In this document: positions 38,921 through 47,778 of the stretch, in pieces
Layout: every line of letters begins with the position of its first letter
How positions within the stretch are numbered: position 1 is the first letter of the stretch
NCBI RefSeq assembly: GCF_025583945.1
Contig: NZ_JAOEGU010000009.1
Span: 1-64,000 of the forward strand
DNA length: 64,000 bases
From: Methylobacter psychrophilus
GTDB taxonomy: Bacteria > Pseudomonadota > Gammaproteobacteria > Methylococcales > Methylomonadaceae
Reading direction: 5' to 3'
Program-made: the position numbers and the translations under genes
Notes under the pieces: model-generated
What the model was told of the DNA's origin: nothing
The model's input: the letters and a program-made list of their open reading frames with translations, nothing else
Database searches by the model: none

Positions 38921-39373
38921 TTACAATTCAAATTCAGACGGATTAAGCGCTAATTCTTTGGCTATTTTGATGGCTATCTTTTTTTCATCGTTATCAAACA
39001 TACCATCAGAAGAAGCAATGGCAATAATCATGCGAACCAACAAGCGCGAGGCTTCAATGTTGGACTTCATCTTGCCTATTGCCTGATAAGCTTTGGCTTC
39101 ACCAATATCTTTGTCAAACTCCAGTTGGCTGACAAAATCCTGAAAGGCTTTGATAACGTCACTGGTAGTAAAAATCGATAGCGCATCATTGCTTTCGATA
39201 AACTTGATCATTTTTTGTTTTTCTTCTGAACTAATGCTGCCATCGGCCATGGCAATAAGCGCTGAACCTGCCATCGCCGCATTGAGAAAATCCTTGTTTT
39301 TAAATTTCAAGACCTCTGTTTTTAATTCGTTCGCTTTACTTTTTAATTGACTAAGAAAATTATCAAAACTCAT
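38921..39373 (-). CDS. terB: TerB-family tellurite-resistance protein
   Basis: A 150-residue all-helical TerB domain. Conserved acidic positions are in ALIAMADGSISSEEKQKM (43-60) and, near the C-terminus, IIAIASSDGMFDNDEKKIA, which resemble two metal-binding DG(x)nE patterns. TerB binds membranes and metal and interacts with TerC and TerD in other species. It is the last gene of the Ter locus, 71 bases downstream of the CitE-like gene. No terC is present in the window. Confidence 0.92.
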   Translation of the reverse strand: MSFDNFLSQLKSKANELKTEVLKFKNKDFLNAAMAGSALIAMADGSISSEEKQKMIKFIESNDALSIFTTSDVIKAFQDFVSQLEFDKDIGEAKAYQAIGKMKSNIEASRLLVRMIIAIASSDGMFDNDEKKIAIKIAKELALNPSEFEL

Positions 39374-39444
39374 TAACGCTCTCCTGGTTATTTATGTAAG
39401 GTACTTTAAATTCTGTTGATCGTTATTTTAACATTTTTAAGGGA

Positions 39445-40380
39445 TTAAAATGATAACTCTGCATATTCTTTCAATGATAAGGCCTCGTTAACACCGTAAC
39501 ACTGTTGCCGATTAATCATATTGGTTGCCCATTGCTGATGGGTTGCCACTTCACACATGGCATTATGCATTCTAAAAACCGCAGGAGAATCCTGGTCACT
39601 CAAACTAATTGCCATCTCATAATCTTCCACATCAACCGCATAAGCAGCTTCAATAGTCGGCACTTGAGTGGGATGAATCGCTGTTTTTCCGGTTAAACCA
39701 TACGCCAGATCCAGCTTTATTTCTTTTTGTAAGGTAACTGAATCATCCAGATATTCAAACACCGGTGCAGATAGTGAAAAGCCATAAGGCCTGAAAATAG
39801 TCACCAGTTGTGAGATAACGTTACCAATCGGTGTTTCATAAAGCGTTGAAAACCGTGGCCGGCGAATACCCAAGAGATTCATCAAGTCGTTACCGCCAAT
39901 TCTCAGCATTACTACACGCGATGCAATATCGTCCTGTAACAAGCCTTGGCGTAATTGAGTCATCGCATTGACATCAAAAACCTCTTTGGTCTCAAGAGTC
40001 GGCATCACCTTAAAAGACGTGCCCCGTAATTGATCAAAATAAGCATCAAATACGCTTTCAGTAAATTTTGGCAGTACAAAACCATCTACTTTTTCAATAT
40101 CAGGAAGCTCCAGTAAACGGGCTAATATTTCCGGATTTCTGGCACGAATAAACCGAAATTTCTGGGTCGAATCCTTAAAACCTTGTAAACATAAACCGAT
40201 ATGACGCACGCAACTATCCACATCAGATTTTGATATTGCATCCTCCGTACAAAAAATCATTGAGCGCAACATTGGGTACTTCTCGCCATTGGCAATTTCC
40301 ATGATGTCACGGCGATTGCCTGGCATATAAAGTGGCGCACCTAACATCCAGGGTGAAAACGACTTTAACTGATGATTCAT
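39445..40380 (-). CDS. CitE-like TIM-barrel C-C bond lyase of the Ter operon
   Basis: A 311-residue HpcH/HpaI/CitE-type aldolase (PF15617 group in Ter operons). Visible elements are LGAPLYMPGNRRDIMEIANG, EDAISKSDV (the first metal region), FIRARNPE, FVLPKFTES, MPTLETKEVFD (acidic metal ligand) and GLTGKTAIHPTQVP. Published Ter-operon analysis places such a lyase in a pathway that builds a nucleoside-like molecule. It overlaps the PRTase-PELOTA gene by 4 bases. Confidence 0.85.
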   Translation of the reverse strand: MNHQLKSFSPWMLGAPLYMPGNRRDIMEIANGEKYPMLRSMIFCTEDAISKSDVDSCVRHIGLCLQGFKDSTQKFRFIRARNPEILARLLELPDIEKVDGFVLPKFTESVFDAYFDQLRGTSFKVMPTLETKEVFDVNAMTQLRQGLLQDDIASRVVMLRIGGNDLMNLLGIRRPRFSTLYETPIGNVISQLVTIFRPYGFSLSAPVFEYLDDSVTLQKEIKLDLAYGLTGKTAIHPTQVPTIEAAYAVDVEDYEMAISLSDQDSPAVFRMHNAMCEVATHQQWATNMINRQQCYGVNEALSLKEYAELSF

Positions 40381-41477
40381 AAGACAACCTTTTTGATTAG
40401 CGCTGCTGCACGGTAAGGTAACTCTTTAAAAACGACTATTGGAATTAACTTGGACTCTGCCAACCAGCGCAAATGCAGGGTCGCTTCACAGTCCAAATCC
40501 TGCAACAGTAATAACTGTGCTTCACGGCGTAATAAAACACGCGTCGCCTCACCGATGCCGGGCTTAATGTAATTGTGCTGGGTAATGCCGTATTGCTCGG
40601 CAATCCAGCCTAAAAACTGTTGGGAAACTCTTTGTAATTGTTGACAATGGTCTGACTGGTCGGCAAATTTGCCAGTAAAGGTAGACCTTATCACAGCTAC
40701 TCGTTCAAGTATCGCATTGATAAAATAACGGGATAAATCCTGTTCGGCAAACTGCTCATAATAAAAACAACCATGAAAGTCAGTCCGGCTCGCCGCCTGT
40801 TTGTCATAGACTGACCGGCTAACCAGCCCCGATATGGTAGCGTTTAGAATGCAGGAAGGAATCAAATAATCTTCCGAAGAAGCGGCAACCGCAGCCCAAC
40901 CCGACAAATCAGTCAAGACGTATAACTCCGGCGGGATATGAATGCCGTCACTGATGGCAAAATCCTGCAAGCTGGTTGCCAACTGCCGTGCAATTACGCC
41001 TTTTCCTGTCCAGCCATCAACAAAGACCAATGATTCCGGCACATGCTTTTGCAAAATATGACGCAGGGCATTTTGATCGATACCCACATCTCTAAGAATG
41101 GAAATGGAATAATGTTCCGCCTGAATGTTGAAATGACGTTTTAAAACATGCTTGAGTAACACACCTACCGGCGTTCCTGCCCTTGCCAATGAGACTAAAG
41201 TAATGCCTTTGGGACGCGTTGCTATAATACCTTCCGCCAACAATAACAAATGCTCTGCCATACGATCCTGATTTAAGGTCATGGCCCGGTAAAACAACGG
41301 TAAATAGTCAGCTGGTGGCAAAGACTCATGCGTCAGCATTTCAGAATAATGTTTTTGACCGGACTGAATCAGCGCTTCTTTAAGATGTACTGGCGTGTCG
41401 GTCACCGCCATCGGTTTTAACAAAAAGTGTACATCGTCAACGGTGTAACTGCCGGTAAAAGGCCTCGCATTGTTCAT
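40377..41477 (-). CDS. Phosphoribosyltransferase-like protein with C-terminal PELOTA domain (StiP-like)
   Basis: A 366-residue protein of the Ter-operon 'PRTase_1/StiP' family. The N-terminus SYTVDDVHFLLKPM and the segment ITLVSLARAGTPVGVLLKHVL are family-typical, and YSISILRDVGIDQ and LVFVDGWTGKGVIARQL mark the PRPP-binding region. Residues about 290-366 form the PELOTA RNA-binding-like tail. Annotations as a cysteine protease exist for the family, but the sequence here reads as a PRTase. Its start abuts the HAD gene stop. Confidence 0.85.
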   Translation of the reverse strand: MNNARPFTGSYTVDDVHFLLKPMAVTDTPVHLKEALIQSGQKHYSEMLTHESLPPADYLPLFYRAMTLNQDRMAEHLLLLAEGIIATRPKGITLVSLARAGTPVGVLLKHVLKRHFNIQAEHYSISILRDVGIDQNALRHILQKHVPESLVFVDGWTGKGVIARQLATSLQDFAISDGIHIPPELYVLTDLSGWAAVAASSEDYLIPSCILNATISGLVSRSVYDKQAASRTDFHGCFYYEQFAEQDLSRYFINAILERVAVIRSTFTGKFADQSDHCQQLQRVSQQFLGWIAEQYGITQHNYIKPGIGEATRVLLRREAQLLLLQDLDCEATLHLRWLAESKLIPIVVFKELPYRAAALIKKVVL

Positions 41478-42232
41478 TAGGAAAAAGCCAGCGTTTTAAA
41501 CAATTGCGTGTTTTTTGGAATTAACGCGTAATCACACAAGCCCATAAATGGCGCATCGGTATTACTGTCACCGGCTCCAAAAGTCAGCAGTTGCGGGTGC
41601 TGTTGTTTATAGCTGTTGATCAAATAACTGACCGCACTTTCCTTGTTGATAATCTTGGGTAATACCGCCAGATTATTGCCATTTAAATGCCAATACAAAC
41701 TGCCATCAAGAATATGTGGATGCATTTTAATGACATTGTCCAGTACCGTTGTTAATGGGGTTTCAGTACCATCCACATGTTTGATGACACCGTACCAGGT
41801 GACCGAAAAATCATTAACCAAGTGGGTTTTAAAACCGCTGAAACGCTGACAATACTTTTCAATTTCTGCCCAGATATCCAGTAATTTTTCATGATAGGCC
41901 GGTAAAGCTTGCATCATGCCCTCCATCCATACACGATCAATAAGGCGTTGTTTATCCAGAATGACGGCACCGTGATTCAAGACTACTTCTTCCTGAAAAG
42001 GCAACATAACACGGTCAAAAGCATCAACATCACGCCCGGTAACCGGCACGATTTTGAAACCTTTTTCCAACCAATGCCACAACCATTGTTGTTTGTGTGT
42101 GGCATAAGAATTAGGCGAGCCATCAGGCAGGCAAGCGCGTACCTGTAACAGCGGATCATCTGGACCCAAGGCACATTTTCTCAGGGTTTGAAACAGCGTG
42201 TCATCAAGGTCTAAAAAAATGTAACTTTGCAT
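41477..42232 (-). CDS. HAD-superfamily hydrolase of the Ter operon
   Basis: A 251-residue HAD phosphatase. Motif I is FLDLDDTLF with nucleophile D8 and D10, motif II is VPVTGRD, and motif IV is FGAGDSNTDAPFMGL, with a C2-type cap between. In this context it probably dephosphorylates the PRTase-derived intermediate. Its start lies inside the upstream PRTase-TRSP gene (29-base overlap), so translation is coupled. Confidence 0.88.
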   Translation of the reverse strand: MQSYIFLDLDDTLFQTLRKCALGPDDPLLQVRACLPDGSPNSYATHKQQWLWHWLEKGFKIVPVTGRDVDAFDRVMLPFQEEVVLNHGAVILDKQRLIDRVWMEGMMQALPAYHEKLLDIWAEIEKYCQRFSGFKTHLVNDFSVTWYGVIKHVDGTETPLTTVLDNVIKMHPHILDGSLYWHLNGNNLAVLPKIINKESAVSYLINSYKQQHPQLLTFGAGDSNTDAPFMGLCDYALIPKNTQLFKTLAFS

Positions 42233-43403
42233 GGTTTAAGTTTGGCTGTTTAAGTTCAAATCGGGCACTAATGGCTTGCCATTCGTGCAGCCGGTCCATT
42301 AATGATTTATCAAGCGGCGTTTCATGACACAAAATAATCTCCCGATAATCGTCCGGATTTACATTGTAAATAAAATTAGCGATGCCATCGTCGTAGTTGT
42401 CTTCAAACTGGCACACCAAAGTAATATCATTACCCTGATGAATCGGTGACCGTGTTGTACTTTGGACTTTTACGGTAAAACCGTTGCTTTCCAACTCTTG
42501 CCCCAGCAAATAAGCCGGGGCGTTGCATTCACCCGTGCCTAATACCAAAACGGGCCTGAAATCTTTGGACTCGCGGTTAAAACCACTGTGGCATAACTGT
42601 TCCAGCACATCGGCATCCAAACTAATCGGTGCAACCAATCCCAAGCGCCCGGGCCAAGCCAGCAAATGCTTTTTACAAAGGCCATTACCTGACACATTAA
42701 CGGTAATGTTATCGATGGCGGCATTTTGACTATCTTCAAAACGCAATAACCCCTGTCTAAAACAAACCCATTCCACCGCGACACCCGCTTGTAATTCCAG
42801 CGCCGCACGGTCATCAGGATGAGCGAAATTAACCAGACTTACGATAAATACTTTACGCAAGGCCGGATTAACCACTTGATAGGCTTTTATGAGGCGTAAA
42901 AAAGTTTTGCCCGTACTGATTTCATCGTCGATTAGCACCAATGTTTCTGCATTTAAAAACTGCTTTCGATATTCCGGGTACTCAGGATAATACAGAAAAA
43001 AGTCAGTAGCATGACTATGGGCTTCTTCAAACTCCAGCCGGTCGGTTTTATCCAGTTGATAACGAGTCGTTTGGATAAACAAAGCCTCTTGTACGCCCTC
43101 ATGGCAAGCGGCTGCAAAGACTCCATAACCCAAACCGGTTGCCGTTTCCGCCATGCCTATCCACAGCGAAGACTCACCTATCTCGTTTTTTAATACCAGT
43201 CTTGCCAAGGCACGATAAGACCAGCTCATGGTTTTTGGTGAGACCGGATAATGTTTCCCCAAGACCTTGCTAACCAATAAAAACTTGCGCTTACTGCTTA
43301 CCCGTGCCGCAAACCCCAGCAAACGCTGCAATGGAATATGTCCGGGCTCTACCTCAAGCTCAAGTATTCCGGTGTCTAATTTTATGGTGACTGTTTTTTG
43401 CAT
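42204..43403 (-). CDS. Phosphoribosyltransferase with TRSP domain (Ter operon)
   Basis: A 399-residue protein. Residues about 20-210 are a PRTase fold with the PRPP loop LVLIDDEISTGKTFLRL and an adenine/uracil-PRTase-like SRKRFLLVSKVLGKH-type start. The C-terminal half (about 240-399) is the TRSP domain (LVLGTGECNAPAYLLGQELE, TRSPIHQGNDI), named for its Thr-Arg-Ser-Pro motif, which is visible here. The pair of PRTase genes and the ATP-grasp, HAD and CitE-like enzymes match the published Ter biosynthetic module. Confidence 0.88.
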   Translation of the reverse strand: MQKTVTIKLDTGILELEVEPGHIPLQRLLGFAARVSSKRKFLLVSKVLGKHYPVSPKTMSWSYRALARLVLKNEIGESSLWIGMAETATGLGYGVFAAACHEGVQEALFIQTTRYQLDKTDRLEFEEAHSHATDFFLYYPEYPEYRKQFLNAETLVLIDDEISTGKTFLRLIKAYQVVNPALRKVFIVSLVNFAHPDDRAALELQAGVAVEWVCFRQGLLRFEDSQNAAIDNITVNVSGNGLCKKHLLAWPGRLGLVAPISLDADVLEQLCHSGFNRESKDFRPVLVLGTGECNAPAYLLGQELESNGFTVKVQSTTRSPIHQGNDITLVCQFEDNYDDGIANFIYNVNPDDYREIILCHETPLDKSLMDRLHEWQAISARFELKQPNLNHAKLHFFRP

Positions 43404-43437
43404 CGTGTCTTCTGTGTAGCGCTATTTAAGAGGATTA

Positions 43438-43767
43438 TTAGTTGAACAATGTGGCGGCTTGGGCAAGAAACTGCACCAAAGTAATTTTAAAATCCGGCAA
43501 TGAAAATGCACTGGCTCTGAGCATGCCAACGACGCCCACCAGTATCCAAAAGATATTCAGCAAGATATAAGCACTCTCTTTTTTTAAAATAGAGCACCAG
43601 GAAAGAATAATCGCGTCTGCCGTATTAAAAGCCCAGACGAAAAAGAACGGACTTTCCGAACCCATCCAACTGACCATTGAAAAGCTGAAGATCCGCATTA
43701 ATACACCGACCATTTCGATGTATTTAAGATATTTAATAACCAGTAAATTTATTTTATTGAAGGGCAT
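43438..43767 (-). CDS. Small integral membrane protein in the Ter locus
   Basis: A 109-residue hydrophobic protein with about three membrane segments (23-40 MRIFSFSMVSWMG region, 45-60 and 70-90 YILLNIFWILVGVVGML). The SILKKESAYILLNIFW pattern recalls small YgjV/CBU_0592-like membrane proteins, but I cannot assign a family. The start is uncertain: ATG at 43767, or TTG at 43779; neither has a good ribosome site. Lying in the operon, it may be cotranscribed with its Ter neighbours. Confidence 0.6.
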   Translation of the reverse strand: MPFNKINLLVIKYLKYIEMVGVLMRIFSFSMVSWMGSESPFFFVWAFNTADAIILSWCSILKKESAYILLNIFWILVGVVGMLRASAFSLPDFKITLVQFLAQAATLFN

Positions 43768-43852
43768 GATTTGCAACAAGCTAATGCTAAGAGCATTAAT
43801 GACTATAAAATAGCTGATTACAGCGTTCTTTTATGAAAGCAAAAACGGCTTC

Positions 43853-44872
43853 TTACACTTCTTGCAGGACCATTGGCGTATTAACCTCAATCACCTTAAG
43901 CCCATAGTGAATAACCGGTTGCGTAAAAGCTTTACCTTTAATGCCCTGCAAGGCAATATGCGCGAGGTTGGCACCTGACAAACAGGCCATGCCAAAGCCA
44001 CCTGAAGGACGCGGGTTGATTTCCAGTAAACTCGGCCCGTTTACGCCTTCCTTAAACTGGATATTGAATAAACCGTTCAATCGATAATGGCTTGTTAATC
44101 GGTTTACCATACCCTGTATTTCTGCATTGTTGTCGATAATTTGTCCGCCCCCGGCCAACTGCGATTTTTTTCGTTGTACGGCACACAATAATTCACCATG
44201 TCGCCCTGCACAATCAACGCTCCATTCAGGCCCGGCCAAATGTTCCATAACCAGCAGTGTGTCAAATTGCGGTGTATTAGTCATACCTTGCCGCAACTCT
44301 TGTAACGGAATTTGGTATTCAATACCTTGGAGTAATTGGCTGATGCTATCGCGCTGGGTATCCAACACCCGAAAGCCCAAACCAAATACGGATACCGCCG
44401 GTTTAACACACAAACTTTCATGTTTTGCCGATAAAGCTGTCACCGCATGATCAAACTCAGCGCTGTTATTAACCGGAATAAAGTCCATGCTTTTAGCGAC
44501 ATCAGGGCTTAAATCGGCATAAAAATCGGCTTTATCATGTAACAAACTCAGTGTGTCATAATCAGCAACAGACAGTACTTGAACGCCAATTGCTTGAAAC
44601 AGGACATGATGTTTACTGATTAATATGGCTTCTTTGCCGGGCCAAAACAAGCTGACCTTATGTTGCTGACAAAAGTCCACACACCATTCAAGATAGGCTT
44701 GTCCGGTTAAATCGGAAGGTTCAAGGTAGCTTTCGTCAGCGGCCAAAAAAGCCGCTGCAGTGGTGTGCGTGTGGGTACAAATCAAGGTGACTTCGCCCGC
44801 TGGAACTGACTGACGAAGATCTCTAAAAACAGCGCTAATCGTTGAAAATGTTTTGTTAAACCATATTCTCAT
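43853..44872 (-). CDS. ATP-grasp enzyme of the Ter operon
   Basis: A 339-residue ATP-grasp ligase. An N-terminal pre-ATP domain (VTLICTHTHTTAAAFLAADE) is followed by the ATP-binding region (SLCVKPAVSVFGLGFRVLD, MEHLAGPEWSVDCAG) and the metal-site LLEINPRPSGGFGMACL. It should join a carboxylate to an amine or other acceptor in the Ter metabolite pathway. Its ATG overlaps the stop of the upstream TerD-like gene. Substrate unknown. Confidence 0.88.
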   Translation of the reverse strand: MRIWFNKTFSTISAVFRDLRQSVPAGEVTLICTHTHTTAAAFLAADESYLEPSDLTGQAYLEWCVDFCQQHKVSLFWPGKEAILISKHHVLFQAIGVQVLSVADYDTLSLLHDKADFYADLSPDVAKSMDFIPVNNSAEFDHAVTALSAKHESLCVKPAVSVFGLGFRVLDTQRDSISQLLQGIEYQIPLQELRQGMTNTPQFDTLLVMEHLAGPEWSVDCAGRHGELLCAVQRKKSQLAGGGQIIDNNAEIQGMVNRLTSHYRLNGLFNIQFKEGVNGPSLLEINPRPSGGFGMACLSGANLAHIALQGIKGKAFTQPVIHYGLKVIEVNTPMVLQEV

Positions 44873-45465
44873 TATAAATGAACAATAATTTTCGGCAGTA
44901 AATCAGCAATAGTTCGACCGGTTCCATTTTCACCAATGGCATGCATTTTCCATTCACCGTTATGGCGATATAGTTTAGCCATAATTTGTGCGGTATGAGA
45001 CCCTTGTGAACTTAAGGTATAACGGGCAACTTCATTTTTATCGTTGTTATCAATAATCCGGCAATACGCATTTTCAACAGTATCAAACGTTTGACCGGTA
45101 TAAGAACTTACCGTAAATACCAATGACTTAATATTTGCCGGAATTTTATCCAAATCAACCAGAATTTGTTCATCATCACCGTCACCATCGCCAGTACGAT
45201 TATCGCCGGTATGTATAATACTGCCGTCACGACTTTTTAATTGACCAAAATAAACCGTATCAACGACCACATTTTGTTCGTCGAATAATACGCAGGAGGC
45301 ATCCAAATCAATCGCGCTACTGCTACCACCACCAAACATCCCTTTCAAAAGCCCTACACTGCTTTTTTTGGCATCCCAACCCACGCCCATGACGATTTTA
45401 CTTAACGCGCCGCCTGACTCTTTGGATAAAGAGATTTTTTGTCCTTTTTGTAAATTAATAGCCAT
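44872..45465 (-). CDS. TerD-family protein (divergent copy)
   Basis: A 197-residue TerD-domain protein. It begins MAINLQKGQKISLSKESGG, carries a Gly/Ser insert (FGGGSSSAID), the calcium-binding IDLDASCVLFDEQN and the DNRTGDGDGDDEQI acidic loop, and ends ENGTGRTIADLLPKI. TerD domains bind Ca2+ and form phospholipid-associated complexes. The ATG at 45465 lies 10 bases from an AGAGG site and gives the family start; a longer start at 45492 is not needed. The KKSSVGLLKGMFGGG insert resembles the TerX/YceC-like branch. Confidence 0.9.
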   Translation of the reverse strand: MAINLQKGQKISLSKESGGALSKIVMGVGWDAKKSSVGLLKGMFGGGSSSAIDLDASCVLFDEQNVVVDTVYFGQLKSRDGSIIHTGDNRTGDGDGDDEQILVDLDKIPANIKSLVFTVSSYTGQTFDTVENAYCRIIDNNDKNEVARYTLSSQGSHTAQIMAKLYRHNGEWKMHAIGENGTGRTIADLLPKIIVHL

Positions 45466-45562
45466 AAACAACATACCTCTAAAGTTAAGCATTAATATTT
45501 AAAAGCTCCCTCTCTTAACGGAGAGGAAGCCGATACTGGTGTAAGTAGCCCGGTGTTAAAAC

Positions 45563-46138
45563 TTAAACACTCACGCCAAAAGATGCAGCCAAAGGCCCAA
45601 GACCGCCAGCAAAACCTTGTCCAACAGCTTTAAACTTCCAGTCTGTTCCGACCCGATAAATTTCACCGAAGATCATTGCCGTTTCGATTGAAGCATCTTC
45701 GCTAAGATCATAACGGGCAATTTCCTGGCCGCCATCTTCATTAATAACACGAATAAATGCGTGATTTACCTGTCCAAAATTCTGTTTACGCGCGTCAGCG
45801 TCATGAATGGTTACCGCGAAAACCACTTTATCCAGATCAGCGGGAATTTTTGACAATTCAACCTTGACGGTTTCGTCATCGCCGTCACCGGCACCCGTTG
45901 TATTGTCGCCAGTGTGCTGAACCGCGCCATCGCCAACGACTTTATTATTATAAAAACAAAAATCGCTATCTGATCGAACTTTGCCATCCAGCTTGACCAA
46001 AAATGCACTGGCGTCCAAATCGAATGCCGCGCCATCAGTTGCACGTGCATCCCAACCTAAACCCACCACGATTTTATTTAATCCGGGTGCTTCTTTACTG
46101 AGATTAACGTTGCCGCCTTTGCTAAGTGATATTGCCAT
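45563..46138 (-). CDS. terD: TerD-family calcium-binding protein
   Basis: A 191-residue Ter[42 protein letters not shown], and the Ca2+ loop [14 protein letters not shown], closing [21 protein letters not shown] ribosome site precedes the ATG. Nearly the same in length and layout as the next gene upstream, so the two are recent tandem paralogues (TerD and TerE types). Confidence 0.94.
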   Translation of the reverse strand: MAISLSKGGNVNLSKEAPGLNKIVVGLGWDARATDGAAFDLDASAFLVKLDGKVRSDSDFCFYNNKVVGDGAVQHTGDNTTGAGDGDDETVKVELSKIPADLDKVVFAVTIHDADARKQNFGQVNHAFIRVINEDGGQEIARYDLSEDASIETAMIFGEIYRVGTDWKFKAVGQGFAGGLGPLAASFGVSV

Positions 46139-46177
46139 GATTGTCTCCTGTTATTATTGAAACTGATAAATTATTGT

Positions 46178-46753
46178 TTAAATATTGATACCGTACTGTT
46201 TCGCTAAAGCCGCCAAGCCACCGGCATAGCCTTGTCCTACGGCTTTAAATTTCCATTCATTACTGTGTCGGTAGATTTCGCCGAAAATCATCGCCGTCTC
46301 AATGGAGGCATCTTCGCTTAAATCGTAGCGGGTGACTTCGTTATTGGTATCTTTATTAACGATTCTGGCATAAGCGTGACTAACCTGACCGAAATTTTGT
46401 TTACGCATCTCGGCATCATGGATAGTGACACAAAACACAATCCGTTGGATATCGGCCGGTACTTTATCAAGCAGAATAATAACCGATTCGTCATCACCGT
46501 CACCTTCACCGGTACGATTATCGCCGGTATGCTCAACCGAACCACAAGTCGATTTAGTCTGATTGTAAAAAATAAAATCACTGTCAGACCTGACTTTGCC
46601 ATCTTCCTTGACCATAAAAGCGCTGGCATCCAGATCAAAATCTACGCCATCGGTAGGCCTTGCATCCCAACCCAAACCAACTATCACATGTTTTAATGTG
46701 GGATCAGTTTTGGACAGACTAATGTTGCCGCCTTTACTTAATGAAATTCCCAT
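46178..46753 (-). CDS. TerD/TerE-family calcium-binding protein, first gene of the Ter locus
   Basis: A 191-residue TerD-domain protein ([47 protein letters not shown]). ATG with a CGGAG site. It is the promoter-proximal gene of the Ter operon; its leader region (46754-47046) contains a TTGACT hexamer on the minus strand near 46860, but no matching -10 box could be placed with confidence. Confidence 0.94.
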   Translation of the reverse strand: MGISLSKGGNISLSKTDPTLKHVIVGLGWDARPTDGVDFDLDASAFMVKEDGKVRSDSDFIFYNQTKSTCGSVEHTGDNRTGEGDGDDESVIILLDKVPADIQRIVFCVTIHDAEMRKQNFGQVSHAYARIVNKDTNNEVTRYDLSEDASIETAMIFGEIYRHSNEWKFKAVGQGYAGGLAALAKQYGINI

Positions 46754-47046
46754 AAATCAATCTCCGTTATTATCGCTATGTTGGTATAAATACAGCCTCC
46801 AATCCACGCGATTATTAAGGACAGAGGAAAATATCCTGCTATGAAGATTACCCCAATCAAGTCAATGCCTTTCGGTAAAGTTTGATTGGCGTAAAGCACT
46901 ATCATACCTGCTAATACCTTGATTGCCTAGTTAACGACCGGTAGCGGAAAGACCATTTTAGTCATGATTAGAAAATAATATTGATACTTTAAACAGCTTA
47001 AGTTTCACGATGAACTTGTCATTGCCACCGAAAAAAAACACTATTT

Positions 47047-47778
47047 TTACCGCTGCCCTTCCAGAACAATTGCCAAGCCGCGCAACACTAAATCACTATC
47101 AATAGTCGGCTTGATCTTAAGGTGCTCAGCAATAATATCCGCATCACCCCCCGTTAAAATCAATTGCACAAAATCGTGTTGTTGACTTAACACCTGCTCA
47201 ATTAAACCGGTAGCCGCCATTAAGGTGCCACTATAAATGGCGGCTTCGGTAAAACAGGCAGGCCCTGCGACATAACTTGTTTGATTAAATGGCAGCGCGG
47301 CAGTACCGGTCGCCAGAGATTGTTTCATCAGCGTTAAGCCGGGGCTAATCAAGCCACCTTGATGGTTTCCATCCGCATCAATTAAATCAACGGTAATGGC
47401 CGTGCCACAATCAACAATACAGGCCGGTTGTTGATAATGGTGACGCACCGCCACCAAAGCCAACCAGCGATCAACACCCAGTTTTTCAGGTTGCTGATAG
47501 GCGTTAACAACACCGAAGGCTTTCGCCGCTGACTTTACGGAAATAATCTCAATGGCTGGCCACAATTCAACGGCCACAGCCAGCACCAACTCCAACAAAG
47601 GTGTTAAGCCAACACAGGCAATGGCAAGCCGTTTTGGCGGTGATTGCCATTTCCAGGCAGCAATAAGTTGTTGCCGGGTAAGCTGTTGATTAAGCAACGC
47701 ATGGCTCGTAAACAGTCCATCCTCTTGCAACATTGCCCATTTGAGTCGGGTATTACCGCTATCAATCAGTAAATTCAT
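47047..47778 (-). CDS. coaX: Type III pantothenate kinase
   Basis: A 243-residue CoaX, the first step of coenzyme A synthesis. The ASKHA phosphate loop is LLIDSGNTRLKWAML at 3-17, the catalytic aspartate is in LGVDRWLALVA, and CIVDCGTAITVDLID and GLISPGLTLM follow. CoaX needs a monovalent cation and is insensitive to CoA feedback. The start overlaps the birA stop by 4 bases, so birA-coaX form an operon. Confidence 0.95.
   Translation of the reverse strand: MNLLIDSGNTRLKWAMLQEDGLFTSHALLNQQLTRQQLIAAWKWQSPPKRLAIACVGLTPLLELVLAVAVELWPAIEIISVKSAAKAFGVVNAYQQPEKLGVDRWLALVAVRHHYQQPACIVDCGTAITVDLIDADGNHQGGLISPGLTLMKQSLATGTAALPFNQTSYVAGPACFTEAAIYSGTLMAATGLIEQVLSQQHDFVQLILTGGDADIIAEHLKIKPTIDSDLVLRGLAIVLEGQR

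Noticed and set aside
42204-43403. Nucleotide salvage phosphoribosyltransferase (apt or upp)
   Set aside because: The TRSP domain and Ter neighbours identify the Ter-operon PRTase instead.
46841-46868. TTGACT on the minus strand as the -35 of the Ter operon
   Set aside because: No acceptable -10 hexamer lies at 16-18 bases; the candidate ATAGCA is too poor.
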